From Nitrospirota bacterium (GTDB lineage Bacteria; Nitrospirota; Thermodesulfovibrionia; Thermodesulfovibrionales; Magnetobacteriaceae), in contig JADFYO010000003.1 of the NCBI GenBank assembly GCA_015233015.1, forward strand, positions 54,848 to 118,847: DNA of 64,000 bases, given 5' to 3'. The notes beneath the pieces were generated by a model. That model saw only the letters and a program-made list of their open reading frames with translations, did not search any database and was not told the origin of the DNA. Below are positions 19,504 to 30,200 of the stretch, one piece after another (the first letter of the stretch is position 1; each line of letters begins with the position of its first letter). A program made the translations under genes and the position numbers.

Positions 19504-20592
19504 TCAGGCGTCTCCACGGGATTTATAAATGCAGCAGTTACTGCAGGGGGGCGGACATTGCCCCGACTTCAGCATTGTTTTAAGATTCCGGTAACGCTGT
19601 CCTCTCCAGATTTCTTTAAATTGCTGATTGAATACATTCCCAAGCGAATTATCGCGCTGTAAGTCCCTCCGGTTTGCCTCGTTTCCAGAACAGCAGGGGA
19701 TAACGTCTCCGGTTGCGAATATAAACGGCATCGTCCACTCGATACAGTTTTTCATAGGCGGCTTGTCGGCTGCCACATCGAGATTCCATGTTATTTTTAC
19801 CCCGTGTTTTTTACCGGTCTCAACCGCTTGGGCAATTATTTCTTCGGGGACTTTGATAAAAAGATCTTCGGTTTCCTTGTATCTGTGCAGCATCTGCGAA
19901 AAGAATATCGTTACGTCAGCCCCATCGGACAGTTCAGATACAAGCCCGACATATCTTTTGACCTCGCCGCAGTTGAGTTTGTTGATTATATAGTGGAAGT
20001 TCATCTCGGGAAAAAACGCCCCCATCTCCTTTTTTATCCTGAAAAATTGCCTTACGTTTTCAGTAACCCTTTTCCAGTCTGACCCTACGCGCAGTGCCTC
20101 ATAGGTCTCCTTCGTTGCCGCATCCAGTGAGACAAAGAAGTTTTCGATGTTGATTTCTATGAGCCTTCTTGCGACTTTCTCATCGATAAAATAAAATGTA
20201 TCGAACAGCTCTATGATGGCGCTTTTCTTCTTGACATACTCAAGCATATTCAGGAAATCCCTGTGCATAAAGCTCTCTCCAATTCCCGTCAGGCCAATCC
20301 ACTTCAGGCGTGGGAACTGGTCAACTATGTGTTTAAAATTGTCGAAGGACATATCGATGGCAGGCTCATTCCAATATGTATGCTCACACTGAATGCAGCG
20401 AAGGTTGCAGCGTGTGGTCACCTCAATCTCCAGATACTGCGGATAGGCGTCCATTAGATACAATAATTTTATTATCAGAGGATGGCGCGCAAACCAGAAT
20501 ATGTGATAATGCAGGTAATTATAGGCGTACCGAATGCCCTTGTATCTGAAGGCTGCCCAAATGCGCCTCAGGCCGGACAGATATTTCGTCAT
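19504..20592 (-). CDS. radical SAM/SPASM protein in a sugar operon
   Basis: 362 residues. The radical SAM cluster CNLRCIQC lies near residue 62. The C-terminus has a SPASM-like Cys set (CIEW, IPCCSGNE, GQCPPPCSNCC). N-terminal residues are basic and aromatic (YAYNYLHYHIFWFARHP), perhaps membrane-associated. The ATG overlaps the end of gmd by 4 nt and the stop is 2 nt from the GT4 gene, so all three are co-translated. A role in modifying a glycan or its carrier is inferred from context. Confidence 0.88.
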   Translation of the reverse strand: MTKYLSGLRRIWAAFRYKGIRYAYNYLHYHIFWFARHPLIIKLLYLMDAYPQYLEIEVTTRCNLRCIQCEHTYWNEPAIDMSFDNFKHIVDQFPRLKWIGLTGIGESFMHRDFLNMLEYVKKKSAIIELFDTFYFIDEKVARRLIEINIENFFVSLDAATKETYEALRVGSDWKRVTENVRQFFRIKKEMGAFFPEMNFHYIINKLNCGEVKRYVGLVSELSDGADVTIFFSQMLHRYKETEDLFIKVPEEIIAQAVETGKKHGVKITWNLDVAADKPPMKNCIEWTMPFIFATGDVIPCCSGNEANRRDLQRDNSLGNVFNQQFKEIWRGQRYRNLKTMLKSGQCPPPCSNCCIYKSRGDA

Positions 20593-21572
20593 ACAGAAAG
20601 CCTTGCCAAGTCGGCGTCAACCATCATGTGGACGATGGTCTCAAACTTAACCTTAGGTGACCAGCCGAGGGTTTTCCTTGCCTTCTCCGGGCTTCCCCAT
20701 AGAGTGTGTACCTCTGTGGGGCGGCTGAATCTCGAATCGAACCTGATGTAGCGTTCCCAGTCATTTACGTCAAGACGTCTGAATGCTGCATCGAGAAACT
20801 CGCGTATGGAGTGAATTTCCCCTGTTGCGATTACGTAGTCATCAGGCCTTTCGTGCTGGAGCATAAGCCACATTGCCTCCACATAATCGCCGGCAAATCC
20901 CCAGTCGCGCCTGCCGTCTATGTTTCCAAGTATCAGCTCATCGGCAAGGCCGAGCTTTATTTTTACAGCGCCTGTGGTTATCTTTCTGGTGACGAACTCC
21001 TGTCCTCTTATAGGGGATTCGTGATTAAACAGCAGCCCGTTGCAGCAGAACATCCCATAGCTTTCACGAAAGTTTACGGTCATCCAGTACGCGTAGAGTT
21101 TGGTAACGGCATATGGGCTTCGGGGCTTAAACGGGACAGTCTCGTCCTGAATGCCATTAATATTATTATTGCCAAAGAGGTCGCCGGTTGAGGCCTGAAA
21201 TAGTTTTCCCGAAGGGGCAGACGCGCGCATTGCGTGAAGCAGATAGAGGACGCCGAGGGCGTTTATCTCTGTCGTAGTCTTTGGCTGTTCCCATGAGACG
21301 CCGACAAAGGACTGGGCGGCAAGATTATATACCTCATCGGGGGTGATAAGTTTAAATATTGCCATGAGGGACTCTTCGTCAGTCATATCGCCGGTAACGA
21401 ATTCGATGTCATTTGTGACGCCCAGATAGTCGGTGTTGCCGAAGTTGGGATTTGAATATCTGCGAATAAGCCCATAGACCTTGTATCCCTTCTCGAGAAG
21501 CAGACGCGCCAGATATGGCCCGTCCTGCCCGAGAATTCCGGTTATTAATGCCGTTTTTTGGGTCATTTTCAC
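20589..21572 (-). CDS. gmd: GDP-mannose 4,6-dehydratase-like epimerase
   Basis: 327 residues, an SDR with GILGQDG near residue 13 for NAD(P). The active-site YAVTKLYAYW and the gmd hallmark LFNHESPIRGQEFVTRKIT are present. The usual STSELYG stretch reads ASTGDLFGN, a modest deviation. It would make GDP-4-keto-6-deoxymannose for rhamnose- or fucose-type sugars. The start is GTG at 21572 with GGAGG 7 nt upstream; an ATG two codons later is possible. First gene of the operon. Confidence 0.88.
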   Translation of the reverse strand: MKMTQKTALITGILGQDGPYLARLLLEKGYKVYGLIRRYSNPNFGNTDYLGVTNDIEFVTGDMTDEESLMAIFKLITPDEVYNLAAQSFVGVSWEQPKTTTEINALGVLYLLHAMRASAPSGKLFQASTGDLFGNNNINGIQDETVPFKPRSPYAVTKLYAYWMTVNFRESYGMFCCNGLLFNHESPIRGQEFVTRKITTGAVKIKLGLADELILGNIDGRRDWGFAGDYVEAMWLMLQHERPDDYVIATGEIHSIREFLDAAFRRLDVNDWERYIRFDSRFSRPTEVHTLWGSPEKARKTLGWSPKVKFETIVHMMVDADLARLSV

Positions 21573-21697
21573 GATGTGTCCTCCATAAATCGTACTCTCT
21601 CGCCTTCAAAATTGGATTATAACAAAAATTACTTGATATAAAAAACAAAATATAGTATAGTTACTGTCTAAAATTCCGACGAAAGAGGTTAAGAGAA

Positions 21698-22933
21698 ATG
21701 GCAAACACCGTACACATCATTGACGTAACGAATCGCGACGGCGTCCAGACGTCCCGCATACTCCTTCCCAAGCTGTCCAAGACGATGCTCAACATCTATC
21801 TTGACGATATGGGGATATTTCAGTCCGAGGTAGGGTTTCCGACACTAAAACATGAGGTTGGCTACATCAACGCAAATCTAAAGCTGTTTGAGAAAGGCGT
21901 TATGAAGCAAATTCACCTTGAGGGCTGGTGCAGGGCAGTTGTGGAAGACATCGAGACTACCTTTAAGAATTGTCCTAAGATGAAGCATCTGAACATCTCC
22001 GCCTCCACATCCGAAATCCTCATACAGGGCAAGTTTCAGGGCAGAAAGACGTTTAAGGACGTTATTGACGGGATGGTTAAGGCGTTGAGGGCGGCAAAAG
22101 AGGCTGGGGCTGAGACGGTTGGCGTAAACGCCGAGGATGCCTCGCGCACCGATATAGATAAACTGGAGGAATTCATTATAGCCGGCAAAGAAAACGGCGC
22201 CTCGAGGTTCAGATATTGCGATACGCTCGGCAGCGAAGACCCAATTACCATGTACGAAAAGATAAAGACGCTCACTGAAAGGACGAAGTTTCCCATAGAG
22301 ATGCACTGCCACAACGACCTTGGGATGGCAGAGGCGATATCCATAGCCGGGGCGCGCGCGGCAATCGAGTGCGGGATAGACACGTACATCAACACGACGG
22401 TAAACGGTTACGGAGAGCGCGCAGGAAACGCCGACCTCGTGCCGATACTTCTGGCGCTCAGGTTTTCCCCGTATTTCATTAAAAAGGGAATCACGCACGA
22501 CAAAGTCAATCTAAAAATGTCATGGAGGATTGCGCGGTATGCCTCCTACGCCTTCGGGCTTCCAATCGCGATTAACCAGCCAGGAGTTGGGGCGAATGCC
22601 TTTGCCCATGAGTCCGGCATACACGCCGACGGCACACTCAAAGACCGCCGCAACTATGAACTATATGACTATGAGGAATTAGGGCGGGGCGAGCCAGAAC
22701 TCCATCAGACCGGCAGGGTAATAACCACAGGGGCATACGGCGGCATCACGGGGTTCAGGCACGTATATGACGGCCTGGGGATTCATTTCAACAGCGACTA
22801 CGAGGCCAGAGAAATCCTTGAAATCGTTCAGTATGCAAATCTCCACACACAAAAACCGCTGACCGACGATGAGCTGCGCCTGCTGGCAAGCCATCCCGAC
22901 GAAGCAAGGGAAATATTGAGGATAAGCCTATGA
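21698..22933 (+). CDS. Re-citrate synthase / homocitrate synthase / isopropylmalate synthase family
   Basis: 411 residues of the DRE-TIM family: catalytic [10 protein letters not shown] at residue 9, metal-binding HCHNDLG near 205, GYGERAGN near 245, and HESGIHADG near 310. It condenses acetyl-CoA with a 2-oxoacid. There is no LeuA C-terminal regulatory domain. The next gene, overlapping by 4 nt, is an isocitrate-type dehydrogenase, so citrate from oxaloacetate (Re-type) is the best guess. Homocitrate is the alternative, but a DAP lysine route is present and no nif genes are visible. Family certain, exact substrate not. Confidence 0.85.
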   Translation: MANTVHIIDVTNRDGVQTSRILLPKLSKTMLNIYLDDMGIFQSEVGFPTLKHEVGYINANLKLFEKGVMKQIHLEGWCRAVVEDIETTFKNCPKMKHLNISASTSEILIQGKFQGRKTFKDVIDGMVKALRAAKEAGAETVGVNAEDASRTDIDKLEEFIIAGKENGASRFRYCDTLGSEDPITMYEKIKTLTERTKFPIEMHCHNDLGMAEAISIAGARAAIECGIDTYINTTVNGYGERAGNADLVPILLALRFSPYFIKKGITHDKVNLKMSWRIARYASYAFGLPIAINQPGVGANAFAHESGIHADGTLKDRRNYELYDYEELGRGEPELHQTGRVITTGAYGGITGFRHVYDGLGIHFNSDYEAREILEIVQYANLHTQKPLTDDELRLLASHPDEAREILRISL

Positions 22934-24015
22934 AAACACATAATATAACGTTGATACCGGGTGATGGGGTAGGGCCGGAGATAACCGACGCGGTGGTGAG
23001 GGTGATAGACGGCGCGGGAGTGAAGGTAAACTGGGACGTTCAGCACGCAGGGACGGACGTGTTTGAGGCAGAGGGCGTTCCGCTTCCCGCGCGCGTCATA
23101 GACAGCATAAAGAAAAACAAGGTTGCGCTTAAAGGCCCGGTAACAACGCCGGTTGGGACGGGGTTCAGGAGTGTAAACGTAACGCTGCGCCAAGAGCTGG
23201 ATTTGTATGCCTGTCTGCGTCCATGTAAGTCATACGAGGGGGCGCGCTGCGTTTATCCCAGCGTTGACCTCGTTGTGGTGCGGGAAAACACAGAGGATTT
23301 ATACGCCGGCATAGAGTTCCAAAAGGACAAGGAAGAGACGCTTGAGCTGATAGATTTCATAAAATCAAAGACGAACAAGGTGATACGCCCTGATTCCGGT
23401 ATAAGTATTAAGCCTATTTCGGTATTTGGCACGGAGAGGATAGTGCGGTTTGCATTCGAATACGCAAGGAAAAACGGCAGAAAGAAGGTAACCTCAGTCC
23501 ACAAGGCAAACATAATGAAGCACTCAGACGGGCTGTTCTTAGAGGTAGCCAACACGGTGGCAAAGTCATATCCCGACATTGCCTACGAAGACAGAATAAT
23601 CGACAACATGTGTATGCAGCTGGTGCAGAAGCCGGAGTTATATGATGTGCTGGTGCTGCCGAACCTGTACGGCGACATAGTATCAGATTTAGCGGCGGGG
23701 CTGATAGGGGGATTAGGGCTTGCCCCGGGGGCAAATATAGGCGGTGAGATGGCGGTCTTTGAGGCCACACACGGCAGCGCGCCCAAATATAAGGGCCTGA
23801 ACAAGGTAAACCCAATGGCGATGATGCTCTCGGCGATAATGATGCTGAACTACATAGGAGAGCGCGAAGCAGCGACAAGCATAGATGCGGCAATTGCCGC
23901 AATTATAAAAGAGGGCAAGCACGTTACCTACGATATGAAACCCACATCAAACGACCCAACGGCAGTAGGGACGAGTGAGGTTGCGGACGAGGTCATTAGA
24001 CGATTGAAGGGGTAA
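22930..24015 (+). CDS. NAD-type isocitrate dehydrogenase (beta-decarboxylating dehydrogenase)
   Basis: 361 residues. Opens [12 protein letters not shown]. The substrate loop [20 protein letters not shown] and [13 protein letters not shown] are the isocitrate pattern rather than that of 3-isopropylmalate. The metal Asp cluster is in [15 protein letters not shown], and the adenine loop is GSAPKYKG. It would make 2-oxoglutarate from isocitrate. ATGA overlap with the preceding synthase argues for one pathway. Homoisocitrate remains possible. Confidence 0.88.
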   Translation: MKTHNITLIPGDGVGPEITDAVVRVIDGAGVKVNWDVQHAGTDVFEAEGVPLPARVIDSIKKNKVALKGPVTTPVGTGFRSVNVTLRQELDLYACLRPCKSYEGARCVYPSVDLVVVRENTEDLYAGIEFQKDKEETLELIDFIKSKTNKVIRPDSGISIKPISVFGTERIVRFAFEYARKNGRKKVTSVHKANIMKHSDGLFLEVANTVAKSYPDIAYEDRIIDNMCMQLVQKPELYDVLVLPNLYGDIVSDLAAGLIGGLGLAPGANIGGEMAVFEATHGSAPKYKGLNKVNPMAMMLSAIMMLNYIGEREAATSIDAAIAAIIKEGKHVTYDMKPTSNDPTAVGTSEVADEVIRRLKG

Positions 24016-24049
24016 TCCTTAGTTTTTTTATGAATAAAAGGAGGGTTGT

Positions 24050-24625
24050 TTGGATAGTGGAACAATTGTAAAAACACTTGGGACTTCAGCCCTCTTAGTT
24101 TTGTTAGTTGGTTATCTTGGAAGAGAATTAATCAAACAGTTACTTTCTAAAGAGCTTGAGAAGTTCAAAGAAGATCTAAAAATTCAGGCTTTTGAGCATC
24201 AGACTGTTTTTTTGAAACTTCAGGAGAAAAGGGCAGATATTTTTGCTCAAGTGTATAAGAAACTTCAGAAGAGTTACATTGATGTACAAAATTATATAAC
24301 GCTTGTCAATAATAGTGGCCCCATTGACGAGAATAAATTCAATGTAATGCGTGAAACTATAAAAGATTTTATATTTTATTATGAAGAAAATAAAATATAT
24401 TTTCCTACGTCTCTATGTTCAAAGATAGAGGGGTTCTGTGATAAAAATCATGAAACTATTAATAGATTTACTTATATTGATAGGGATTATGATACTGGTC
24501 ATATTCCTGCGACGAAATGGTATGATATATACAAAAATTATGGTAAAGACGCTACTGCCCTTAAGGAAGATATAGAAGATTGTTTTAGAAAACTGATAGG
24601 TGTAGAGGATAAACCAGTCTTTTGA
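24050..24625 (+). CDS. membrane-anchored coiled-coil protein of unknown function
   Basis: 191 residues from TTG at 24050, with GGAGGG 5 nt upstream. Residues 6-26 are a membrane helix (TLGTSALLVLLVGYLGRELI). Next comes a coiled coil (LSKELEKFKEDLKIQAFEHQ), then a helical domain (RADIFAQVYKKLQKSYIDV). Base composition is much AT-richer than the dehydrogenase just upstream, which suggests acquisition. The topology, one N-terminal helix and a long cytoplasmic helical part, is common in orphan accessory genes. No function can be given. Confidence 0.8.
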   Translation: MDSGTIVKTLGTSALLVLLVGYLGRELIKQLLSKELEKFKEDLKIQAFEHQTVFLKLQEKRADIFAQVYKKLQKSYIDVQNYITLVNNSGPIDENKFNVMRETIKDFIFYYEENKIYFPTSLCSKIEGFCDKNHETINRFTYIDRDYDTGHIPATKWYDIYKNYGKDATALKEDIEDCFRKLIGVEDKPVF

Positions 24626-24639
24626 TTCTGCACAGTCCA

Positions 24640-25100
24640 GTTGAATCGTATGTCCCCCGTTTATGCCCCAAAAAAACCACTCAGCGTCCAATGAACCGGC
24701 TTTCTTGATGAGACTTTTAAACTCCTCTAATTTATCTATGGAATCAACCGCTCTAACCTTGTCCGTCAGCTCAAGCCCTGATGAACCGTATTTGAGTTCA
24801 AGCATCCCCTCAATTCCCTCAAGTAAACCTTCGAGTAACCCTTCAAGTTTACCGTCCTGTTTGCCTTCCTGTTTACCCACAAGCATCCCCATCTCACGAC
24901 CCTGCCTGAATCTTATGTCTCTCTCTAAGTCATATACTAATGCCATTGCCTCTGCCTCCTTAGATATTTCGTCCTGTAAATCCATCAACTGCGACAGGAC
25001 TTCTATCTGCCTTATGTACTTGCCCCGGAGCGTTTCCTCCGGCACCAGCTCACTTAATCGCTCAAGTATCTCTCTTATAAATAGTTTAACACCTTTCTGC
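24640..25100 (-). pseudogene. remnant of an Rpn-type recombination-promoting nuclease/transposase
   Basis: Residues KGVKLFIREILERLSELVPE and the glycine-rich KQEGKQDGKLEGLLEG, followed by a helical tail (DKLEEFKSLIKKAG), match the C-terminal third of Rpn/PD-(D/E)XK transposase-like proteins. The N-terminal nuclease domain is missing. The frame runs on without its usual stop, antisense into the 24050 gene, so the 246-codon open frame 24419-25159 overstates it. It is probably dead. Confidence 0.65.
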
Positions 25101-25235
25101 TGATAATTGCACAAGATATAGATTATCACCCAGGGCAATCGGCAACGGGACGCTGACACTGCTGGATTTGTCCGGCGTGTAAAAGCGGGGTAGGGGGATG
25201 TTGTACATTGGCCCGCTGATTTGCTTTATTTTCAT
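25086..25235 (-). CDS. small ORF, probably a fragment fused to the Rpn remnant by frameshift
   Basis: 49 codons starting MKIKQISGPMYNIPLPRF. The Pro/Val-rich beta pattern resembles the start of a larger extracellular or structural domain, but I do not recognise it. It begins 25 nt after the stop of the coiled-coil gene at 25260 and ends inside the Rpn remnant in another frame. The ribosome site is weak. Confidence 0.35.
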   Translation of the reverse strand: MKIKQISGPMYNIPLPRFYTPDKSSSVSVPLPIALGDNLYLVQLSAERC

Positions 25236-25259
25236 CTGATTGATTCTACTTTTGTTTTT

Positions 25260-25964
25260 CTACTTTATTACGAGGCCAAAGAGTTTGGCGATGAGGTCGA
25301 GGGCTTTCGGGTTGGTTATGAGTATGACAAAAAGAAGGATGAGAAAGTATATCTTAATTTTCCCGTCCAGACCTGTTAATCTCTCGTTTAAGCGGCCTTC
25401 AACTGCGGTAATTCTCTCGCTGAGCCGACCTTCAATGCCAGTCATCTTTTCGTTCAAACGACCTTCCAGTTTTGCTAAATCTTCTTTATTGGCCAGCTCA
25501 ACGGCGGTAATCCTCTCGTTGAGCCGACCTTCCAACTTTACTAAATCTTCTTTTACTACAGTAATTTTCTCAGTGAGGCGACCTTCCAGCTTAGCTAAAT
25601 CTTCTTTGTTGGCCAGCTCAACGGCGGTAATCCTCTCGTTGAGCCGACCTTCCAACTTTACTAAATCTTCTTTTACTACAGTAATTTTCTCAGTGAGGCG
25701 ACCTTCCAGCTTAGCTAAATCTTCTTTTACAGCAGTAATTTTCTCAGTGAGCCGCCCTTCTAACTTAGCTAAATCTTCTTTAGTGGAAAGCTCCTTGGTT
25801 AATTCCTCTTTAATCTCCGCTTTTTTTTGAACAACAACGGATTCGGCTCTTCTTTCGATTGCGTCAAAAGAGGCCGTTATGATTTTCCCGATTTCACGGG
25901 CTTCCTATTTGCCAATCTTACTCTCCATCAGGTCATAGACCTCTACTGGTAATGTCGTAGGCAT
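25260..25964 (-). pseudogene. coiled-coil membrane protein with an in-frame amber codon
   Basis: From ATG 25964 the reading frame gives MPTTLPVEVYDLMESKIGK, then TAG (25905-25907), then stays open to 25260. The relative at 33241 has GAG (Glu) at the stop position, so a single G-to-T change explains it. The rest is a long coiled coil built of repeats (KEDLAKLEGRL, NERITAVE) and a C-terminal membrane helix (FLILLFVILITNPKALDLI). An internal start near 25655 could still give a 131-residue protein. A promoter, TTGACT-18-TACAAT, places the ATG 7 nt after the -10. Confidence 0.8.
25491..25727. repeat. 120-bp tandem duplication inside the coiled-coil gene
   Basis: 25491-25607 is repeated at 25611-25727 with no visible difference, period exactly 120 bp (40 residues). 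It adds two more coiled-coil units and keeps the frame. The near-identity indicates a recent event. Confidence 0.9.
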
Positions 25965-26131
25965 AGCTTCATTGTAGCTCAACATATCGGAGGAAGTCAA
26001 TATGCGGCAAGACATTCACAGGCAAATGCGCTAATTCAATGAAAATCAACCATCTGTGCAAGCATTATCAAACTGTTATAGTGTGAATAAATGTTATACT
26101 TAATACACATGCCAACGGAGGGTTCGCTATT

Positions 26132-27283
26132 ATGTATAAACTCGATGACAGGATTATGAGAGGTAAGGCGGGTGGGGCGGCTAAGACCGTTTTGGTTATC
26201 GATGACGATGAGGCTATTCGTTTGTTGATTAGGAATATTCTGGAGCCGGATTATATCGTCTTTGAGGCGGTTGACGCGGCGGGTGCGCTCACGCAGATCG
26301 GAGCGTCGGATTTTGACGTTATTTTAATTGACCATCATCTCGGCGGGCGCGACGGCCTTGACCTGTTGATAGAACTGCGCGAAGACCGGAAGGTTGATTC
26401 CGTTATTATATTTATGACAGCCGATACGTCGCGAGATTTGACCGCTCAGGCATTCAGAGAAAATGCCGACGACTTTATAGGGAAGCCCGTCAACCGGCGG
26501 CTGTTTAAATATGCCGTCAGTGAGGCGCTCCAAAAAAAAGAAACCGAGAGGCAGCTGCGTGAGGCCGTTGCCAAAGCGGAAATCGAGGAATCGAAAAACC
26601 TGCTGATAGCTATGGCAAGCCACGAGCTGCACACCCCGCTGCTTCCCTTAATCGGCCTCTCAAGCGCGCTGCTTAAACGCAACAACGAGGATACTCTGGA
26701 CAAAGACGTGCTGTCTGACGGCTTGAAGCGTATCGTTGCAGCCGCCAGACGATTAAATGAAATCATAGGGGATATCTTAGAAGTTGCCTCCATGAATAAA
26801 AAAGACCTCCTCCCCCAATGGGAAAAGACAGATGTGCGCACATTGATGGAATCCCTCAGAGAAGATTACCGCGAGGCGGCAGATGAAAAGGGTCTTCGTT
26901 TATTTATCACTATCCCTGAAGGCGAACATTCCCTCGATATCGATAGTAAAAGGCTGCGGCAGGTTCTAAGTCTGATTATTGAGAATGCGGTAAGATTCAC
27001 CGAATTTGGCGAGGTGGAAATTGGGTTTGATGAGAGGGTCGAAGATGTCTTATTCTTCGTCCGCGATACGGGTTCGGGAATTTTGCCCGAATTTCAAAAG
27101 CGGCTGTTTGAGTCGTTTGAAAAGGTGGATATGAAAAGCGGTACGTCGCCGGGGCTTGGCGTTGGGCTATATCTATGCCGCCGTATTGTGGAGACGATGC
27201 TTGGCGGCACAATTGAGCTTGAGAGCACATTAGGAAGGGGCAGCAGGTTTACGGTAAGGATTCCAAAGATGCAGCCGGAGTAA
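26132..27283 (+). CDS. receiver-histidine kinase fusion (REC-HisKA-HATPase)
   Basis: 383 residues, soluble. The N-terminal receiver has VIDDDEA and its phospho-Asp in LIDHHLGG (~66). The His box is MASHELHTPLLP (~163). ATPase motifs are NAVRFTE, DTGSGI and GLGVGLYLCRR. A receiver ahead of the kinase core implies that it relays or integrates a phosphate signal from another kinase. GGAGGG is 8 nt before ATG. The CHASE kinase follows 9 nt later and is probably co-transcribed. Confidence 0.92.
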   Translation: MYKLDDRIMRGKAGGAAKTVLVIDDDEAIRLLIRNILEPDYIVFEAVDAAGALTQIGASDFDVILIDHHLGGRDGLDLLIELREDRKVDSVIIFMTADTSRDLTAQAFRENADDFIGKPVNRRLFKYAVSEALQKKETERQLREAVAKAEIEESKNLLIAMASHELHTPLLPLIGLSSALLKRNNEDTLDKDVLSDGLKRIVAAARRLNEIIGDILEVASMNKKDLLPQWEKTDVRTLMESLREDYREAADEKGLRLFITIPEGEHSLDIDSKRLRQVLSLIIENAVRFTEFGEVEIGFDERVEDVLFFVRDTGSGILPEFQKRLFESFEKVDMKSGTSPGLGVGLYLCRRIVETMLGGTIELESTLGRGSRFTVRIPKMQPE

Positions 27284-27292
27284 ATTCTGCAT

Positions 27293-30200
27293 ATGACAAG
27301 AGCAATATCGAAACTCTGGATTATCCTGCTCACTCTGTTGAGCGCCGCCATCGCCGTCGCGGTTTACTACGCCGCCGCTTTCAGCGAAGATGCGGCAATC
27401 TCTGCCCAGTTCAAACGCATATTCGATAAGCAGACCGTGATGATTCAACGAGACCTGGACGATGACTTTGAGATAGTAATCTATCTTGGCAGGCTTTTCC
27501 ATTCAATAGAAAATATAAATGGCAAGGAATTTTCGAGCTATATAATGAAGGCCCCAGAGGAACACCCCTCCGTTTACGCCTTCGAATGGGTACCGCGTGT
27601 TTCATATTCTCAAAAAACAAGATACGAACTCACGGCCAGAGAAGAGGGGGTATTGCCGGACTTCTATATATTTGAAAAGGCCGGAGATAAGAACATCCCC
27701 GTTGCCGCAAGGGACGAATACTTTCCTATTTATTATGTCGAGCCAAAAGAACAGAACGCCGCGGCGATAGGATTTGACATCGCATCTACTCCTATGAGAC
27801 GCAGGGCAATCGAAAAAGCGCGCGATACCGGAGAGCTGACCGCCTCGGAGCCGGTTATACTTGTGCAGGAACGTGAAAGCGGCGTCAGGGCTTTTTTGGT
27901 ATTCATGCCGGTCTATTACGGGCAGCCCAAGACATTGGAAGAGAGACGCCATGGACTGAAAGGTTTTACTTCCGGGGTGTTTCGTGTCAATGACATACTT
28001 CAGAAGAGTTTTTGCGTTAAGGGCTATTTAAACGAGCACGCGGTCTTTGATATAGAGGATGAGGGGTTGTCCGCTGAAGAGAGACTGCTCTATCACCACG
28101 GCCCTACGGATGCCCGTGAGCTTTCGAAACTGAGCTATATACAACAGAAAATTGATGTGGCAGGGCGAACCCTTCAGCTTAGGGCCGCACCGGTCAAGGC
28201 TTATTTTCAAACAAGGCGCACATGGGGGCCGTTTACATTTGCCGCCGGAAGTTTTATCATAATAATTTTGCTTGCCAGTTATTATAAAACCACATCTGCG
28301 CGCACCTCGCAAATCAAGGCCGAGGTGCTCGAAAGGACACGGGAGTTAGAGGCAAGCGAGACCAGGATGCGGGCGATTATAGACGGTGCGGTTAACTCGA
28401 TAATTATTATTGATCATGTTGGCACTGTCCAGTTGTTTAACATAGCGGCAGAGAAAACCTTCGGATATGGCGCCGCTGAGGTCATGGGCCATAATATTAA
28501 GATGCTCATGCCGGAGCCGCACAGCAGCGCCCATGACCAGTATCTGTTAAACTATATTACCACCGGTAATAAGAAGGTAATCGGCATGGGCAGAGAAGTC
28601 AGCGCCCTAAGGAAAGATGGAACCACCTTTCCAATGTATTTATCTGTGAGCGAGATAAAGTCAGACAATCAGAAAAAGATATTTGTCGGACTATGTGTCG
28701 ATATAAGCAAGCGCAAAGAGGCGGAGAAGGAATTAACGCGTCTTTCCGAACGCCTGAGCCTGGCCGTTCGTTCTGGTGGACTTGGGATATGGGATTTGGA
28801 TCTGAAGACGGGGAAACTTATCTGGAATGAACAAATGTTCGGGCTATATGATGTATTGCCGGAGAATTTTAAGGGGACACCTTCCGATTGGTCTGACAGA
28901 CTCCACCCTGATGACCTGCCCGCGGCGCAGGCAAAACTCAACGCGGCTCTAAGAGGAGAGAAGGATCTCGATACGGAGTTCCGCATTATTACTTCAACCG
29001 GAGAAAAAACAATCAGGGCATCCTTAATTACACAAAGGGATGCCTCTGATCAGGCCATCCGTATGATTGGCGTTAACTGGGATATTACCGCTGAGAGAAA
29101 GAGAGAAAAGGAATTATTGGATTTATCGGAAGGCATGAAAGCGGTCAAAGATATGGCCGAGAAGGCTAGTAATGCCAAGTCGGAATTCCTGTCCAGCATG
29201 TCGCACGAGATTCGTACCCCGCTCAATGCCATCATCGGTATGGCCGACCTGCTCTCGGAGACGAATTTAACAGAAGAGCAGGCTAAATATATCGATACCT
29301 TCAGACATGCCGGTGACAGCCTGCTTGTGATAATCAACGACATACTTGACCTGTCTAAGGTAGAGGCCGGTCTGCTTGAGCTTGAGTCGATGTGCTTTGA
29401 GCTGAACGAGCTGTTGGCGAAAATCGGCGAGATAATGTCGTTCCATGCACATTCTAAGGGGCTTGAGCTGGTTATAACACAGTTTCCTGAGACTATAGGA
29501 CTGATTGGCGACGCGATGCGTCTGAGGCAGGTGATTGTCAATCTTGTCGGCAACGCTATCAAATTTACCGAAAAAGGGGAGATTGCCGTAATGGCAGAGG
29601 TCCTGAGCAAAACCTCTTCTGACATGGAATTGAAATTTTCGGTACGAGACACCGGAATTGGCATCCCAAATGATAAACTGGCATCTGTCTTCGAGCGTTT
29701 TACGCAGGTTGATTCCTCAACGACAAGGAAATACGGCGGCACAGGCCTGGGGCTGACAATCTCCAAAAGGTTTGTGGAAATGATGGGCGGGCAGATTTTT
29801 GCAGAGAGTGAATATGGCAAAGGCAGCGTCTTTTCGTTTACGGCTAAGTTTAAAGTTGACAACGAGTGCAGGTACGATTTAAAGCCGGCAGATAATCAAA
29901 GAAAAGAAACACCTCCTCCCGGAAAGATTGAGACAAGACCGCTTTCTATATTACTGGTAGAGGATAACGAAGATAACAGAAACCTGATCCTTATGTATCT
30001 GAAAAAGACCGGGCATAAGGTTGAAACCGCTGAAAACGGCCAAATCGCGGTAGAGAAATTCATAAGCGGCCACTATGACTTAGTCCTGATGGATATGGAA
30101 ATGCCGGTCAAGGACGGTCTGACCGCCGTAAGGGAGCTAAGGCAGTGGGAAGAGGAACAAAAAAAGCAGAGCACAACAATCGTCGCACTCACTGCCCATG

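Noticed and set aside
21698..22933. leuA (2-isopropylmalate synthase)
   Set aside because: No C-terminal LeuA dimer/regulatory domain, and the neighbour is isocitrate- rather than isopropylmalate-type.
24419..25159. 246-codon frame as an intact Rpn-type protein
   Set aside because: Only the C-terminal part matches the family; the 5' and 3' ends are unrelated sequence, so it is called a remnant.
25491..25727. CRISPR-like direct repeats
   Set aside because: The 120-bp units are adjacent, in frame and coding; there are no spacers.
25240..25830. 196-codon Ser-rich repetitive frame on the plus strand
   Set aside because: Its repeats are the complement of the coiled-coil repeats of the minus-strand gene, and it has no ribosome site.
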